A DNA stretch of 64,000 bases from Mycobacterium haemophilum DSM 44634 (GTDB lineage: Bacteria > Actinomycetota > Actinomycetes > Mycobacteriales > Mycobacteriaceae): NCBI RefSeq assembly GCF_000340435.2, contig NZ_CP011883.2, positions 186,001 through 250,000 on the forward strand. Reading direction: 5' to 3'. Of the stretch, positions 17,126 to 25,359 are shown one piece after another (positions within the stretch are counted from its first letter, which is position 1; every line of letters begins with the position of its first letter). A model generated the notes under the pieces. It was not told the origin of the DNA. It saw nothing but the letters and a program-made list of their open reading frames with translations, and made no database searches. Made by a program: the position numbers and the translations under genes.

Positions 17126-18546
17126 ACTACTTGGTGATCGGCCTCTACATTCTCGCGTTCGCACTGTTTATCTACGGCCTGATGGGTCTGACTGGACCTA
17201 AGACCGCGGTGCGCGGCAACCTGATCGCCGCGGTGGGCATGGCCATCGCCGTGGCGGCGACGCTGGTCAAGATTCGGCACACCGAGCAGTGGGTGCTGAT
17301 CATCGCCGGTCTGGTCGTGGGTGTCGTGCTTGGCGTACCGCCGGCCCGCTACACCAAGATGACCGCGATGCCCCAGCTGGTGGCGTTCTTCAACGGCGTT
17401 GGCGGTGGGACCGTCGCGCTGATCGCTCTCTCCGAATTCATTGAGACCAGCGGCTTTTCGGCGTTCCAGCATCACGAATCGCCGACCGTGCACATCGTGG
17501 TGGCGTCGCTGTTCGCCGCGATCATTGGGTCGATTTCGTTCTGGGGATCGATCATCGCGTTCGGCAAGTTGCAGGAGATCCTCTCCGGATCGCCGATTGG
17601 CTTCGGCAAGGCTCAGCAGCCGATCAACCTGCTACTGCTGGTCGGCGCCATCGTCGCCGCAGTGGTCATCGGCCTGCACGCGCAGCCCGGATCCGGCGGG
17701 GCGTCATTGTGGTGGATGATCGGGCTGCTGGTCGCGGCCGGTGTGTTGGGCCTGATGGTGGTGTTGCCGATCGGCGGCGCCGACATGCCGGTGGTCATTT
17801 CCTTGCTCAACGCCATGACCGGGCTCTCGGCCGCGGCCGCGGGCCTGGCGCTGAACAACACCGCAATGATCGTGGCCGGCATGATCGTCGGCGCGTCCGG
17901 CTCGATCCTGACTAACCTGATGGCCAAGGCGATGAACCGCTCCATCCCCGCGATCGTTGCGGGCGGTTTCGGTGGCGGCGGCGTGGCGCCCAGCGGCGAG
18001 GGCGGCGGGGACAGGCACGTGAAATCCACGTCGGCCGCCGACGCCGCGATCCAGATGGCGTACGCCAACCAGGTGATCGTGGTGCCGGGCTACGGCCTGG
18101 CGGTTGCGCAGGCTCAGCACGCGGTGAAGGACATGGCGTCCTTGCTGGAGGACAAGGGTGTGCCGGTGAAGTACGCGATTCACCCGGTTGCCGGCCGGAT
18201 GCCGGGGCACATGAACGTGCTGCTGGCCGAGGCTGAGGTCGACTACGACGCCATGAAGGACATGGACGACATCAACGACGAGTTCGCCCGCACCGACGTC
18301 GCGATTGTCATCGGCGCCAACGACGTCACCAACCCGGCGGCCCGCAACGAGACCTCCAGCCCGATCTACGGCATGCCGATCCTCAATGTGGACAAAGCGA
18401 AGTCGGTGATCGTGCTCAAGCGGTCGATGAACTCCGGATTTGCCGGTATCGACAACCCGCTGTTTTACGCCGACGGCACCACCATGTTGTTTGGTGATGC
18501 CAAAAAGTCGGTGACTGAGGTCGCTGAGGAACTGAAGGCGCTATAG
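17122..18546 (+). CDS. pntB: NAD(P) transhydrogenase subunit beta PntB
   Basis: A 474-residue subunit with about eight transmembrane segments in the first 270 residues (domain II) and a soluble NADP(H)-binding domain III at the C-terminus. Domain III carries IVVPGYGLAVAQAQH (GxGxxA/V), the HPVAGRMPGHMNVLLAEAEV segment, DVAIVIGANDVTNPAA and the KRSMNSGFAGIDNPLFY motif. Translation is coupled to pntAb through the ATGA overlap. The protein is the proton-conducting and NADP-binding half of the enzyme. Confidence 0.94.
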   Translation: MNYLVIGLYILAFALFIYGLMGLTGPKTAVRGNLIAAVGMAIAVAATLVKIRHTEQWVLIIAGLVVGVVLGVPPARYTKMTAMPQLVAFFNGVGGGTVALIALSEFIETSGFSAFQHHESPTVHIVVASLFAAIIGSISFWGSIIAFGKLQEILSGSPIGFGKAQQPINLLLLVGAIVAAVVIGLHAQPGSGGASLWWMIGLLVAAGVLGLMVVLPIGGADMPVVISLLNAMTGLSAAAAGLALNNTAMIVAGMIVGASGSILTNLMAKAMNRSIPAIVAGGFGGGGVAPSGEGGGDRHVKSTSAADAAIQMAYANQVIVVPGYGLAVAQAQHAVKDMASLLEDKGVPVKYAIHPVAGRMPGHMNVLLAEAEVDYDAMKDMDDINDEFARTDVAIVIGANDVTNPAARNETSSPIYGMPILNVDKAKSVIVLKRSMNSGFAGIDNPLFYADGTTMLFGDAKKSVTEVAEELKAL

Positions 18547-18585
18547 GCTTGGATCGAACGCAAGCCGGGTTGAGGTGCTGCAGCG

Positions 18586-18822
18586 CATCGAAACTGTAAG
18601 TGGCGTGGACCTTCTCGGCGTGTCGTCACCGTGACTGCAGTGTCGAGGTCGTCAACCCGAAGCACCCTACGGTCAGGCGCTTGTAGTGGCGCCCCGTTCA
18701 TGTTCCGATACTCGTGCTACGCGCTTCTACGTTATCTCTGCCGTATACGTATGTTGAGCAGGTGAATTCGTTAGTCGACGGCATCACACCACGAATCCAC
18801 CCCAAACCCGAATTAACTTCGG
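18586..18822 (-). repeat. dispersed intergenic repeat, copy A (inverted relative to 26799-26991)
   Basis: The reverse complement of this stretch aligns by eye almost base for base with 26799-26991. Shared blocks include GAAGTTAATTCGGGTTTGG, GGTGTGATGCCGTCGACTAA, CGAATTCACCTGCTCAACAT and CGACACGCCGAGAAGGTCC. Copy A holds about 45 extra bases (roughly 18671-18716) absent from copy B. It lies between pntB and the small minus-strand gene. No inverted ends or transposase mark it as an insertion sequence. Confidence 0.8.
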
Positions 18823-18823
18823 T

Positions 18824-18949
18824 CTAGACGGGCGGGTAGGCGGGCGGCGGATATCCGTTGCCGTCGGTAACCCCGCGGAAACCCCAAGTCATGTACCTGA
18901 AAAAGTATTCGATCTCGTCGCTCATATCGTAATCAGGACTCGGGTCCAT
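18824..18949 (-). CDS. 41-residue conserved small protein (Rv0157A-like)
   Basis: A short frame on the minus strand encodes 41 residues, starting MDPSPDYDMSDEIEYFF, continuing RYMTWGFRGVTDGNGYPPP and ending AYPPV. The acidic, aromatic first half and the glycine/proline-rich second half look like a genuine constrained peptide and not random GC-rich sequence. GAGAGGTGGG precedes the ATG. H37Rv has a small annotated gene, Rv0157A, in this same gap between pntB and the TetR gene (from memory); I believe this is its homologue. Function unknown. The dispersed repeat copy A begins right after its stop codon. Confidence 0.7.
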   Translation of the reverse strand: MDPSPDYDMSDEIEYFFRYMTWGFRGVTDGNGYPPPAYPPV

Positions 18950-19112
18950 TAGCCCACCTCTCGATTCGCGACTAGTTCGTCCAGGAGTCTAGTCCCCTCC
19001 GCGTGGGTGCGACAGGCAGCGGCGCCCTTGCCTAAACTGTCCAACCAGTTGATTGATAATGGCCTTAGCCGGGCTAAGTGCGGCCCGCCGGCAGCGACGA
19101 TAGTGAGTACAG

Positions 19113-19745
19113 ATGGCACCCGACAGCCAAGCCACTGGGCTGAGCCGCCGCGAGGAGTTGCTGGCCGTCGCCACCAAGCTATTTGCGGCTCGTGGCTATC
19201 ACGGCACCCGCATGGATGACGTCGCCGATGTGATTGGGCTGAACAAGGCGACGGTGTACCACTACTACGCCAGCAAGTCGCTGATTCTGTTCGACATCTA
19301 CCGCCAGGCCGCCGAAGGCACGCTGGCGGCGGTGCACGACGATCCGTCCTGGACGGCCCGCGAAGCGCTCTACCAATACACTGTTCGACTGCTCACCGGC
19401 ATCGCGGGCGATCCGGAGCGGGCCGCCGTGTACTTCCAGGAACAGCCGTACATCACCGAGTGGTTCACCGCCGAACAAGTCGCGGAGGTCCGCGAAAAGG
19501 AAGCGCAGGTATACCAGCACGTGCATGGCCTGATCGACCGCGGCATTGCCAGCGGCGAGTTCTATGAGTGCGACTCGCACGTGGTGGCATTGGGCTACAT
19601 CGGGATGACGTTGGGCAGCTATCGCTGGTTACGACCGAGTGGACGCCGCACGGCCAAGGAAATCGCAGCCGAATTCAGCACCGCGCTGCTGCGTGGACTG
19701 ATCCGCGACGAGTCGATCCGCAACCAGTCTCCGCTGGGGCCGTAG
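19113..19745 (+). CDS. TetR family transcriptional regulator (Rv0158-like)
   Basis: A 210-residue regulator. The HTH is MDDVADVIGLNKATVYHYY followed by ASKSLILFDIYRQ, typical of TetR proteins, after the helix REELLAVATKLFAARGYHGT. The C-terminal domain contains YFQEQPYITEWF, similar to regulators that sense acyl-CoA or steroid intermediates, but the ligand is not known. ATG 19113 is taken; the protein agrees with Rv0158 in size (about 214, from memory). It converges with the PE lipase gene, 7 bases apart. Confidence 0.88.
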   Translation: MAPDSQATGLSRREELLAVATKLFAARGYHGTRMDDVADVIGLNKATVYHYYASKSLILFDIYRQAAEGTLAAVHDDPSWTAREALYQYTVRLLTGIAGDPERAAVYFQEQPYITEWFTAEQVAEVREKEAQVYQHVHGLIDRGIASGEFYECDSHVVALGYIGMTLGSYRWLRPSGRRTAKEIAAEFSTALLRGLIRDESIRNQSPLGP

Positions 19746-19752
19746 GGCCGAA

Positions 19753-21222
19753 TCAGTTCAAGATCGGCGGAATGAGATGCAGGACGTTCCCCAGACCACC
19801 GCTGAGCAACGATAGCCCCGTCACCTGCGGCTGACCGAAGTAGAAATTCAGTCCTGGGTTGATCGACGGAACCCACGGGTAGGTGTCCGGGAACCACTCA
19901 GGCCCCCAGAGCCCAGCTTCGACCCCAATTTCTACCGCAGCGCCATAGGGTCCCTGTACGGCCCCTAGGGCCAGGTTGCCGAGCACAGCGAACGGGTTGG
20001 GGACTGAGAACAGCCCTGCTGGTGTGGGGATGTCGGCATAGTTGCCGCCGGGTCCGTAGCCGGCGTAACCCAAGTCGACGAGCACTCGTAGATCCGGTTG
20101 GAAAATATCGGCGATCGGAGGACCCGCGTAGGGGATAGCGCGAATCAAGTCCAGCAGCGGCAGGTCCTGAGTCATCAGCATGTAGTACTGGGTGTTGCCG
20201 GTGTAGCCCGGAGATGTCGGCAAGGGCACAGCGTTGGCGACTTGAGCGGCCGTAAGAGCCGGATATGTGTTGTGCACGAAGAAGTAGCCCAAGAAGGCGT
20301 TGAGGTCCGAGGCGATATTGAGTGGGTATTGCGGGGCGTGGGCGATGCCGTCGTATTGGGCCGTGAAAATGGTGGTGGGGTACGGCGAGTTCGGCGGGGT
20401 TGCGCCATTGAATGGCACATCCAGAAACGGGATGTAAAAGCCGGGGAAGCGGGAGAGCAGGCCGCCGTCGGGATTGTTGGGATTGCCAATCATCATGAAG
20501 GACAGCTGGTCTGCATGCGGCGAGCCCATCGCCATCAGAGCGTTTATCTCGTTGGTGACAATCGCGGCGCTCTGCGAGTAGCCGAAAACGACGACGTTGT
20601 TCGTCGGGCTCAGCGTCGCATTAATCGCGTCGTTGAGCAGAGTGACGCCTCGAGCGACGGACTGGGCGAAAGTCAGGTTGCCCAGTTGGGGTGTCACCGG
20701 CCAGAATTGCTCGGGCGTCATGACGCCTAAGAAGTTGGCTCCTGGGAAGAAGCGCTGGATGTAGGAGCCGTTGACGGCAGCCTGGTAAATCGGGTCAGGT
20801 TCCGGATTGCTGGTGCCGCCCATGATTAACGCCGTTACCGGGTTGGCGGATGCGGACGCCAGCATCGAGGTCCACGCGCTGCCGCCGCTGGTGTCCATCG
20901 GTGCGGTCAGTGCACCCAGCACGTTCGACAGCGCGGCCGCGTTGGCTGCCTCGGCAGCCGCATAGGCGTTCCCGGCGGCGGCCAGCATCTGGGTAAATCC
21001 GCTATGAAACGCCGCGGCTTGCGTGGCGATCGCCTGATATTCCTGGCTGTAGAGGCCAAATAGAGTCGCGATGGCCGCCGACACCTCATCTGCGGCCGCC
21101 GGCAGTAATCCGGTCGTCGCGCGTGCCGCGTCCGCATAGGCCGCGCTGATTGCCGAGCCGACCTTTTCTACGTCGGCCGCGGCCGACGCCAATATCTGCG
21201 GGGCGGTGATTACATACGCCAT
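19753..21222 (-). CDS. PE family protein with PE-PPE serine hydrolase domain (PE3/PE4-like)
   Basis: A 489-residue protein. Residues 1-95 form a typical PE domain (MAYVITAPQILASAAADVEKV, DEVSAAIATLFGLYSQEYQ). The rest is the PE-PPE alpha/beta-hydrolase domain: the nucleophile elbow is VVFGYSQSA, with probable Asp in TAQYDGIAHAPQYP and a His nearby. Related proteins are esterases of the cell envelope exported by ESX-5. ATG 21222 follows AGGAAGGA. H37Rv has two such genes here, PE3 and PE4 (from memory); only one is present. Confidence 0.88.
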   Translation of the reverse strand: MAYVITAPQILASAAADVEKVGSAISAAYADAARATTGLLPAAADEVSAAIATLFGLYSQEYQAIATQAAAFHSGFTQMLAAAGNAYAAAEAANAAALSNVLGALTAPMDTSGGSAWTSMLASASANPVTALIMGGTSNPEPDPIYQAAVNGSYIQRFFPGANFLGVMTPEQFWPVTPQLGNLTFAQSVARGVTLLNDAINATLSPTNNVVVFGYSQSAAIVTNEINALMAMGSPHADQLSFMMIGNPNNPDGGLLSRFPGFYIPFLDVPFNGATPPNSPYPTTIFTAQYDGIAHAPQYPLNIASDLNAFLGYFFVHNTYPALTAAQVANAVPLPTSPGYTGNTQYYMLMTQDLPLLDLIRAIPYAGPPIADIFQPDLRVLVDLGYAGYGPGGNYADIPTPAGLFSVPNPFAVLGNLALGAVQGPYGAAVEIGVEAGLWGPEWFPDTYPWVPSINPGLNFYFGQPQVTGLSLLSGGLGNVLHLIPPILN

Positions 21223-21440
21223 GTCCGGCGTCCTTCCTGACAACCGGGGCCTTTCCCAGTCAAAAGGGACCTACCCGCTACCGCGGGTATTAGGTATTAA
21301 CAGAGGTTAAAACGGTGATGCCGAGAAATCCGGCGTTTCACCAAGCTCCGTTCGGCGAGCCCTTACCGGCGGAATGCGTTGCTTGACCCAGAGTCTGGGC
21401 GGCGCGGACGCGGTGGCTCGCGGGTGCTATAACCGCGAGC

Positions 21441-22799
21441 ATGCTGCGCAGCCTTGGGCCCCTGAAGAGCGTCGTGGGATCGAGCCACGTCAGCGTGGAC
21501 CCCGATGTACTGGCCGCCCACAGCGTGGACCACACCGGTCGGTATCGGGGCCAGGCCAGCGTGTTGGTGCGGCCGGGTACGGCCGAGCAGGTGACCGAGG
21601 TGCTGCGGGTCTGCCGCGATGCCGGGGTACACGTCACCGTTCAAGGCGGTCGGACCTCGCTGGTGGCCGGCACCGTCCCCGAGCACAACGACGTGCTGCT
21701 GTCCACCGAGCGGCTGCGGGCCATCAGTGATGTCGACACCGTGGAGCGCCGCCTCCAGGTCGGTGCCGGAGCCACCTTGGCTGCGGTGCAAAGTATCGCG
21801 ACCGCAACGGGTTTGGTGTTCGGTGTGGACCTGGCCGCCCGCGACACCGCGACCGTTGGCGGCATGGCCGCAACGAACGCCGGTGGCCTACGCACCGTTC
21901 GCTACGGCAACATGGCCGAGCAAGTCATCGGCCTCGAGGTGGCACTGCCCGACGGTTCGCTGCTGCGTCGGCACAGCCTGGTGCGCCGCGACAACACCGG
22001 CTATGACCTGCCGGCCCTGTTTGTCGGCGCCGAAGGCACCCTCGGCGTCATCACTGCGCTGGATCTGCGGCTCCACCCGGCGCCGTCGTACCGGGTGACG
22101 GCGGTCTGCGGGTTCGCCGACCTGGAGGCGCTGGTCGATACCGCGCGGATGTTTAGGGACGTGGACGGGATCGCGGCGCTGGAATTGATCGACGGCCGGG
22201 CCAGTGCGCTGACCCGCCAGCACCTTGCGGTGGGCGCCCCGGTGGACGGCGACTGGCTGTTGCTGGTGGAACTGGCCGCCGACCACGACCAGACCGATCG
22301 ACTCGCTGACCTGCTTATGGGCGCGCAGATGTGCGGCGATCCTGCGGTGGGTGTCGATGTCGCGGCGCAGCAGCGGTTGTGGCGGGTGCGCGAATCGATC
22401 GCCGACGTGCTCGGCGTATACGGGCCGCCGCTGAAATTTGACGTTTCGTTGCCCCTATCGGCGATCAGCGGATTCGCAACGGACGCAGCAGCTTTGATCC
22501 ACACGCACGTCTCGGATGTTCAGGCGGCGCTGCCCGTGTTGTTCGGCCACATCGGTGAGGGCAACCTGCACCTCAACGTTTTACGTTGTCCACTCGACCG
22601 GGAGCAGGCGTTGTACGTGGCGATGATGGACCTCATCGCGCGAGCCGGGGGCAATGTCAGCTCAGAACACGGCGTCGGCAGCCGCAAGCGTGCCTATCTC
22701 GGGATGTCGCGGGAGCCCGCCGATATCGCTGTGATGCGGACGATCAAAGCGGCGTTGGATCCGACCGGCTACCTCAACGCGGCGGTGTTGTTCGACTGA
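21441..22799 (+). CDS. FAD-linked oxidase, D-2-hydroxyacid dehydrogenase type (Rv0161-like)
   Basis: A 452-residue flavoprotein. The PCMH-type FAD domain covers residues 30-215 (VLVRPGTAEQVTEVLRVCRDAG, TVQGGRTSLVAGT, ATVGGMAATNAGG), and the C-terminal FAD-oxidase domain ends with FGHIGEGNLHLNVL, SSEHGVGSRKRAYLGMS and ALDPTGYLNAAVLF. HxGEGNLH and the EHG motif supply metal and substrate ligands in D-lactate and D-2-hydroxyglutarate dehydrogenases, so oxidation of a D-2-hydroxyacid is likely. It ends 4 bases from a convergent TetR gene. Confidence 0.92.
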   Translation: MLRSLGPLKSVVGSSHVSVDPDVLAAHSVDHTGRYRGQASVLVRPGTAEQVTEVLRVCRDAGVHVTVQGGRTSLVAGTVPEHNDVLLSTERLRAISDVDTVERRLQVGAGATLAAVQSIATATGLVFGVDLAARDTATVGGMAATNAGGLRTVRYGNMAEQVIGLEVALPDGSLLRRHSLVRRDNTGYDLPALFVGAEGTLGVITALDLRLHPAPSYRVTAVCGFADLEALVDTARMFRDVDGIAALELIDGRASALTRQHLAVGAPVDGDWLLLVELAADHDQTDRLADLLMGAQMCGDPAVGVDVAAQQRLWRVRESIADVLGVYGPPLKFDVSLPLSAISGFATDAAALIHTHVSDVQAALPVLFGHIGEGNLHLNVLRCPLDREQALYVAMMDLIARAGGNVSSEHGVGSRKRAYLGMSREPADIAVMRTIKAALDPTGYLNAAVLFD

Positions 22800-22803
22800 T
22801 CGG

Positions 22804-23385
22804 TCAGGAGCCCTTGAGTCCGACCGCATGGCGCAGCTGCGCCAGGAATTGATCCGCGTCGTCGCTGCGGACGATGTAGTGCGATACCGCGATCCGGATT
22901 ACTGTCGCTGCTTTGACCGCGGCGTTGGGCCCGGGCAGGAGCCGTTGGAGTCCTTCCCGCATCTGCGGGATGACCCGGGAAACTTGTGCGATCACGTGCT
23001 CGGGCTCGACATCGACCATGCGCACCCCCGAGTACGAGTGCTGATAGTCGACTATGAATCGCAATGCGGCGTCGAGCCTGTCGACGCCCTTGAGACCTGC
23101 GGTTGCCTTGGCCAAACCACTGTCGAAGACCTGTCGCTCATAGTGAGTGAATGCCGAGAGCAACTCTTCTTTGGACGCGAACCAGCGGTACAGCGTGGGG
23201 CGGGACACCCCGGCCTGGGCGGCCACGTCCGATAGGCTGAGCTTGGCTTTGCCGTTGCGGCTGAGCACCTCGGTTGTTGCGGTGAGAATCCGCTGTCGCG
23301 TCGAGGTATCGGGCCCGGTCAGGTTTGTCGCCTGGGCCGCCTGGTGCATAATCGGGGCCTTTACAAAGTATTGCGGAAGTGTCAT
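22804..23385 (-). CDS. TetR family transcriptional regulator
   Basis: A 193-residue regulator from ATG 23385 (MTLPQYFVKAPIMHQ). The HTH is LSDVAAQAGVSRPTLYRWF with SKEELLSAFTHYE after it. The C-terminal domain (VRMVDVEPEHVIAQVSRVI) carries the charged helix seen in several mycobacterial TetR regulators near oxidoreductases. The start codon lies inside a 27-bp sequence that recurs 88 bases upstream, and the upstream copy would encode a similar first nine residues (VTLLPCFVK). The frame is open to 23436 without good initiation signals. H37Rv has adhE1 on this side (from memory); it is absent. Confidence 0.85.
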   Translation of the reverse strand: MTLPQYFVKAPIMHQAAQATNLTGPDTSTRQRILTATTEVLSRNGKAKLSLSDVAAQAGVSRPTLYRWFASKEELLSAFTHYERQVFDSGLAKATAGLKGVDRLDAALRFIVDYQHSYSGVRMVDVEPEHVIAQVSRVIPQMREGLQRLLPGPNAAVKAATVIRIAVSHYIVRSDDADQFLAQLRHAVGLKGS

Positions 23386-23473
23386 GGCGTTGTGCCGCCC
23401 TAGCGGGACCATGGGGTTAGTGCCATCCTGGGCCACCCGCCCACGTCTTTACAAAACACGGCAAAAGTGTCAC
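23359..23473. repeat. 27-bp direct repeat at and upstream of the TetR start
   Basis: CTTTACAAAG...AAGTGTCATG at 23359-23385 recurs as CTTTACAAAA...AAGTGTCACG at 23447-23473, 88 bases apart, about 75 percent alike by eye. It may reflect a partial duplication of the regulator's 5' end or a pair of binding sites for its own product. Confidence 0.5.
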
Positions 23474-23773
23474 GCACTACGGTGCTGGTGTCAATTCGAC
23501 ACCGCCGCTTCACGCGGTAATTGGTGCGGCCTTGCTGCTGAACTCGCCGCCAATGTCGCTGGTCACGCCGAGGATCGAACACGCCCGAGTCGGCGATCTC
23601 ATCCAAGGCGGCGAGCGCCATTGCGCGCACCCGCACACTTTCAGTTGAGGCGACGACCACGACTCCCCACCCGCCCTTTTGCTTATTAGACGAGTGTGCA
23701 ATAAGCTATGCGGGTCGAGTGGATTTGACCTCGATTGCGCCCGCCATAGCTGTGAGCACTGGTCGGCAGCTGC
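23474..23773. other. gene-poor spacer with possible decayed coding sequence
   Basis: No intact gene is supported. On the minus strand, 23540-23660 reads VASTESVRVRAMALAALDEIADSGVFDP, which looks protein-like but matches no family I can name and runs into shifted, arginine-rich sequence. It may be a remnant of a gene once divergent from the PE gene. Confidence 0.3.
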
Positions 23774-23870
23774 GTTCACCGCCAACGTCGGCGGTGCGAA
23801 CAGTACAAGTAAACGGTCATGGCCAGCCCTGGGCAATTGTTCGGGGTTGTTGAGGAGAAGCGGAGTCGGC
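23774..23870 (+). repeat. PE leader sequence, copy 2 (pair with 12426-12525)
   Basis: Leader of the PE gene at 23871, about 70 percent alike by eye to the leader of the PE gene at 12526, ending in GAGAAGCGGAGTCGGC before the ATG. The conservation outside the coding region argues for block duplication, with GGAG-type ribosome binding retained. Confidence 0.6.
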
Positions 23871-24209
23871 ATGCCTTTTTTGATCACAGCCCCCGGGGTG
23901 TTGGCGACAGCGGCTGGCGCGCTGCGTGACGTCGGTGATCGCATCGATGCCGCCAGTGCTGCGGCAGGCAAGGTGACGGGTGCTGTGCTGCCGATGGGGC
24001 GCGACGAGGTGTCGGCATACGCGGCGGAGCAGCTTCGCACGGCGGCCGCGGACTATCACATGGTGATGGGCGGCGGCTCGGTGACTTTGGAGCTGTTTTT
24101 GACCGCGCTGGCCTACGGCGAGGAGCGCTATTCGGAAGCCGAGGCCAGCAACGCAAAATCCTGCTCGAGCACCGCGGCCAGCAACACAAAATCCTGCGCG
24201 CTGATGTAG
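23871..24209 (+). CDS. PE-family protein
   Basis: A 112-residue PE protein starting MPFLITAPGVLATAAGALRDV, with DEVSAYAAEQLRTAAADYHMV and the type VII signal-like ERYSEAEASN near residue 88-97. The C-terminus contains a duplicated motif (SNAKSCSS... then SNTKSCAL) arising from an imperfect 33-base tandem repeat at 24143-24198, and adds two cysteines, unusual for PE proteins. The start is fixed by PE homology and the CGGAG site. The PPE gene begins 30 bases downstream, the canonical PE-PPE arrangement. Confidence 0.82.
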   Translation: MPFLITAPGVLATAAGALRDVGDRIDAASAAAGKVTGAVLPMGRDEVSAYAAEQLRTAAADYHMVMGGGSVTLELFLTALAYGEERYSEAEASNAKSCSSTAASNTKSCALM

Positions 24210-24225
24210 CGGCAGTCGCAACCAG

Positions 24226-24955
24226 TTAGGGCATCAAGAATGTTTCCGAATTTCGCAGCGCTACCGCCAGAGGTCAACGCCGCCAAGTTAGCCAATGGTG
24301 CGGGTTGGAACTCGACGGAGAACGCCGGCGAGGCGTGGCGTGCCTTGGCGGACAAGCTGGCAATAACACGTGCCGACATGCGAAATGCGCTGGATGCGCT
24401 GGCCGCGGGATGGTGGAGTCGGGCGGCGGCACAGATGATGGCGGAGGCCTGCGCGTATAACACATGGCTGTACGGTCTCGAATATCGTGCCAGGCAGGTC
24501 GGCGATCGCGCTGACGCTTACTGGCACGCCTATGCTCGAGCGCGGGCCGCGATGGTGTCGTTGCAAGATATCCAGGTCAATAGAAATCGGTGTGCGTTGC
24601 TGGTCAACGGCAACATAGGGGGGAAAAACACTCCTGCGATCGCGAGCTTTGAAGACCAGTACGAGGAATACTGGGAGACGAACGCTCGGGCGATGAATAC
24701 TTATGCACACACAATTTCGAACTTGCCGCCGCTGGAGCCGTTTGTGGAGGCGCCGCAGATTATCAGCGAGCAGCGGTTGGCCGACGTGTCAAAAGCATTG
24801 CTCACAGCGCAGCAGCTGAGCTGATCTCGTGTTTGATCGCTTGGCTCTGCGCGACCGGAAATTAGGTGGCTCGAGTGCCATGCGGCACCGAGCAGTTGTG
24901 CACCCTGTGGGCCATGCTTCCGGGCACGCGGCGTCCGGTAGCGCCGTGATGTTAT
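24226..24955 (+). repeat. tandem PPE unit, copy 1
   Basis: This stretch and 25360-26145 are diverged copies of one unit. Both begin with TAGGGCATCAAGAATGTTTCC at the PPE start, run through the PPE gene, and continue into a tail with GTGCCA-T/GCGGCACCGAG and end at CACGCGGCGTCCGG. In copy 1 the tail after the PPE gene is shorter and the small downstream gene is destroyed. Confidence 0.65.
24240..24824 (+). CDS. PPE-family protein, domain-only
   Basis: A 194-residue protein spanning just a PPE domain. The eponymous motif is intact in MFPNFAALPPEVNAAKLANG; the WxG-like turn is AAGWWSRAAAQMM, and later come SLQDIQVNRNRCALLVNGNIG and YEEYWETNARAMNTYA. It ends with an amphipathic APQIISEQRLADVSKAL segment shared by the other two PPE sequences nearby. 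It follows the PE gene after 30 bases and probably forms its heterodimer partner for ESX export. The close paralogue at 25374 marks a local tandem duplication. Confidence 0.8.
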   Translation: MFPNFAALPPEVNAAKLANGAGWNSTENAGEAWRALADKLAITRADMRNALDALAAGWWSRAAAQMMAEACAYNTWLYGLEYRARQVGDRADAYWHAYARARAAMVSLQDIQVNRNRCALLVNGNIGGKNTPAIASFEDQYEEYWETNARAMNTYAHTISNLPPLEPFVEAPQIISEQRLADVSKALLTAQQLS

Positions 24956-25087
24956 GTCGATGGTGTGCACGATCTTTCATCGTGGTAGCTGGTTGTGTGT
25001 AGTTGGGTGCACAAGGTCCACGCGGTCGACTTTCAGTACGCGCTGAATTCGATGGTGCCGCTGACGACGATCGACGACAAAGACGTC

Positions 25088-25303
25088 GACAAGCGGACCT
25101 GGTCAACAGCAACGTGTTCGGCTGCAACACTGCAGAGCTTGCGCGCCTTGAGACTCAATATCAGGGGTACTGGGACGAACGCCCAGGCGATGAGCAGGTC
25201 CGCACATACATCGCGTCATCCGGTGCAACCGATTGCGCAGGCGCCGCAGATCATCAACGAGCAGGGGTTGGCCGACGCATCAAGAACCTGTGGGCTGATA
25301 TAG
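25088..25303 (+). pseudogene. PPE remnant with frameshift
   Basis: The C-terminal half of a third PPE copy. One frame reads LVNSNVFGCNTAELARLETQ then YQGYWDE (25102-25173), matching the LVNDNLMGKHAHEIARLEAE stretch of the neighbour; another frame resumes with NAQAMS and APQIINEQGLADAS to a stop at 25303. A frameshift near 25174 and loss of the N-terminal half disable it. The 90 bases upstream (VDFQYALNSMVPLTTIDD in frame) are not recognised. Confidence 0.7.
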
Positions 25304-25359
25304 GTGCAGCCAATACCAGCCTCGCCGGCCTGCGCGCCGGTGGCGACAGTCGTTAGCAG

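Noticed and set aside
20098..20730. 210-residue frame opposite the PE lipase
   Set aside because: Shadow of the PE-PPE hydrolase domain with no domain of its own.
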